Part shown: positions 6,322 to 7,430 of the stretch, in pieces | Layout: each line of letters starts with the position of its first letter | Position numbering within the stretch: position 1 is the stretch's first letter | Source: Pseudothermotoga sp. | GTDB lineage: Bacteria > Thermotogota > Thermotogae > Thermotogales > DSM-5069 | DNA length: 7,430 nt | NCBI GenBank assembly: GCA_028276125.1 | Contig: JAPYWY010000077.1 | Span: forward strand, 1 to 7,430 | Reading direction: 5' to 3' | Notes under the pieces: generated by a model | Databases searched by the model: none | The model's input: the letters and a program-made list of their open reading frames with translations, nothing else | Told to the model about the DNA's origin: nothing | Made by a program: the position numbers and the translations under genes

Positions 6322-6879
6322 ATGGGCGAAGAACTCGACAACATAGGTCAAAAGATAAGGGCGCTCAGGCAGGCCAAGCAGATGACGGTGAGAGAACTTG
6401 CAAGCCTTGCGGGAGTCACTCCCGGTTTGATCAGTCAGATCGAGCACGGGAGAGTGTCACCCTCTCTGAGCACACTGAAAAGGATACTCTCAGCGCTCGG
6501 AGAAACGATCATTTCGCTCGTCGAGCAAGAGGTGGGCGAGCAGGCACTCAAAGGCGTGGTGAGGAAGAATGAACGGCGCAAAGTCATAGTGCGACCGGGT
6601 TTAACCTACGAACTCATCTCGGCTAAGAACAAGGCTTATTCGATGTTCATATCCTACCTCGAACCGGGCTGTGACAGCGGCGATTCGTTCTATGCACACG
6701 AGGGCATCGAGTCTGGCATCGTGATCCAAGGCACGGTGGAGATAACGCTCGGGGACAAAAAGATCGTGCTGAACGAGGGCGACAGCATAACCTATCCCTC
6801 CACGGTGCCGCACAGGTGGAAGAACGTGGGCAAAGTCACAGCGATCGGTGTGTGGGTCGTCAGCCCACCGAGTTATTGA
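6322..6879 (+). CDS. XRE-type helix-turn-helix transcriptional regulator with C-terminal cupin domain
   Basis: A 185-residue DNA-binding regulator. Residues about 8-62 form an XRE/Cro-type HTH (KIRALRQAKQMTVRELA, then AGVTPGLISQIEHGRVSPSL). Residues about 105-180 form a cupin-2 barrel with His126, Glu130 and Gly137 of motif 1 (AHEGIESGIVIQG) and Gly153, Pro159 and His164 of motif 2 (GDSITYPSTVPHRW). In this family the cupin usually binds a small metabolite, sometimes with a metal, and changes DNA binding; the local ligand is unknown. It is the last gene of the operon, 5 bp after the DUF1177 stop and 17 bp before a terminator, which suggests it regulates its own operon in response to the imported compound or a breakdown product. 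The start ATG has only a distant GGGGGA (6307-6312). Confidence 0.92.
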   Translation: MGEELDNIGQKIRALRQAKQMTVRELASLAGVTPGLISQIEHGRVSPSLSTLKRILSALGETIISLVEQEVGEQALKGVVRKNERRKVIVRPGLTYELISAKNKAYSMFISYLEPGCDSGDSFYAHEGIESGIVIQGTVEITLGDKKIVLNEGDSITYPSTVPHRWKNVGKVTAIGVWVVSPPSY

Positions 6880-6896
6880 AATCATGAAACTTGTTC

Positions 6897-6922
6897 GCCG
6901 CCATTGGGCGGCTTTCGTTTTT
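6897..6922 (+). terminator. Intrinsic terminator ending the transporter operon
   Basis: GCCGCC (6897-6902) pairs perfectly with GGCGGC (6907-6912) around an ATTG loop, giving a 6-bp all-GC stem, followed directly by TTTCGTTTTT (6913-6922). It is placed 17 bp after the regulator stop codon. Position, stem and T-tract fit a Rho-independent terminator separating the operon from the GH130 gene. Confidence 0.85.
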
Positions 6923-6946
6923 CCAGCCTCGCAAGGTAGAATATTC

Positions 6947-6954
6947 GGGGGTGG
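6947..6954 (+). promoter_or_regulatory. Ribosome binding site of the GH130 gene
   Basis: GGGGGTGG ends 5 bp before TTG 6960 and is one base off GGAGGTGG. It supports TTG 6960 over the in-frame GTG at 6951, which lies inside the site itself, and over ATG 6990, which has only a weak GAAGAA upstream. Confidence 0.6.
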
Positions 6955-6959
6955 ACAAT

Positions 6960-7430
6960 TTGAAGATCTGTTGTGAAGAACTTTTGTCCATGCCGTGGGA
7001 AGAGAGGCCAGAGGGTTTTGAGGGTGTACTTTGGAGATACAGCAAAAACCCAATAACCAAGAGGAACCCCATCAAGAAGGGTGCACGTGTTTTCAATTCC
7101 GCAGTGTTGCCCTACGACGGTAAGTTTGTGGGAATCTTCAGAGTCGATCACAAGAACACAAAGCCTTTCCTGCACGTCGGTTGGAGTGAGGATGGGATCG
7201 ATTGGAAGATAGATGAAGAACCCATCCAGTGGAGAGATCTCAATGGTCGAGATTTCCCCGTCATCTACGCATACGATCCGAGGTTGGTGAAGATAGAGGA
7301 TGTTTATTACATAACCTTCTGCACGGACGATCACGGGCCAACGATAGGAGTTGGAATGACGAAGGATTTCGAGAACTTCACCAGATTACCGAACGCCTTT
7401 GTACCCTGCAACAGAAACGGAGTTCTGTTT
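6960..7430 (+). CDS. GH130 family glycoside phosphorylase (mannoside-type), N-terminal half
   Basis: A predicted cytoplasmic inverting phosphorylase that splits a beta-mannoside (such as mannosyl-glucose or a beta-1,4-mannooligosaccharide) with phosphate to mannose 1-phosphate. 157 residues are present of the roughly 320-330 expected, and the frame runs open off the window end. GH130 features: RYSKNPI (26-32), ARVFNSAVLPYDGKF (42-56), FRVDHK (60-65), YAYDPRLVKI (103-112) with Asp106 as the likely general acid, and TDDHGPTIGVGMTKDF (122-137). It closely resembles T. maritima TM1225 as I remember it, including the N-terminal length, which supports the TTG start. Substrate preference within GH130 cannot be set from this half. 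Two adjacent cysteines (4-5) near the N-terminus are not part of any motif I know. It is separated from the operon by a terminator and is probably transcribed on its own. Confidence 0.9.
   Translation, partial: MKICCEELLSMPWEERPEGFEGVLWRYSKNPITKRNPIKKGARVFNSAVLPYDGKFVGIFRVDHKNTKPFLHVGWSEDGIDWKIDEEPIQWRDLNGRDFPVIYAYDPRLVKIEDVYYITFCTDDHGPTIGVGMTKDFENFTRLPNAFVPCNRNGVLF

Noticed and set aside
6410..6424. 15-base near-perfect palindrome (CGGGAGTCACTCCCG) inside the regulator gene, considered as an internal operator
   Set aside because: It encodes the conserved AGVTPGL part of the helix-turn-helix, so coding constraint explains most of it, and no second copy was seen elsewhere in the window.
6882..7334. 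Minus-strand open frame opposite the GH130 gene and the terminator
   Set aside because: The + strand frame has clear GH130 motifs throughout, and the minus frame has none.
1..7430. CRISPR arrays, insertion sequences, tRNA or rRNA genes, riboswitches
   Set aside because: No direct-repeat array, transposase motif, terminal inverted repeats, cloverleaf-like or rRNA-like stretch was found; almost every base is in a protein gene or a short gap.

Overview
The window looks like part of a Thermotogales chromosome (Thermotoga/Pseudothermotoga type). The grounds are the close resemblance of the last gene to the GH130 protein I recall from Thermotoga maritima (TM1225), the strong GGAGGTGA-type ribosome binding sites, the TTG/GTG starts, the mixed AGA/AGG and ATA codon use, and the very tight gene packing. 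By eye the base composition is close to 50% GC, which would fit a Pseudothermotoga better than T. maritima, but I cannot fix genus or species. All supported genes are on the + strand.

Layout: (1) 1-515, the C-terminal end of a family-5 (Dpp/Opp type) solute-binding protein, cut by the window edge. (2) 518-544, a GC-rich hairpin with a short T-rich tail between the binding protein and the permeases. (3) 558-2328, two membrane permeases of the DppB and DppC families. (4) 2341-3507, an M20D (AbgB/PM20D2-like) metallo-amidohydrolase placed inside the transporter operon, between permease and ATPase genes. (5) 3504-5399, two ATPase subunits of the DppD and DppF families, each with a four-cysteine C-terminal cluster. 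(6) 5402-6316, a DUF1177-family protein. (7) 6322-6879, an XRE-type helix-turn-helix plus cupin regulator. (8) 6897-6922, a clear intrinsic terminator. (9) 6960-7430, the N-terminal half of a GH130 glycoside phosphorylase, running off the window. There is no gene-free stretch over 300 bases; the largest gap is about 80 bp and holds the terminator.

From the binding protein to the regulator the genes are spaced between a 4-bp overlap and about 42 bp, so they read as one operon ending at the terminator. The simplest model is an uptake-and-hydrolysis module. An extracytoplasmic binding protein delivers a peptide or N-acyl/amide-linked amino acid to the DppB/C channel, DppD/F power import, and the M20D enzyme hydrolyses the amide in the cytoplasm. 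The DUF1177 protein acts on the same substrate or a product, and the XRE-cupin protein senses a ligand and controls the operon. The substrate is not readable from sequence: in Thermotogales many Dpp/Opp-type transporters carry oligosaccharides, and the next gene is a mannoside-type phosphorylase. The most novel point is the DUF1177 protein, whose motif order looks to me like a diverged zinc-aminopeptidase (M28/M42-like) core.
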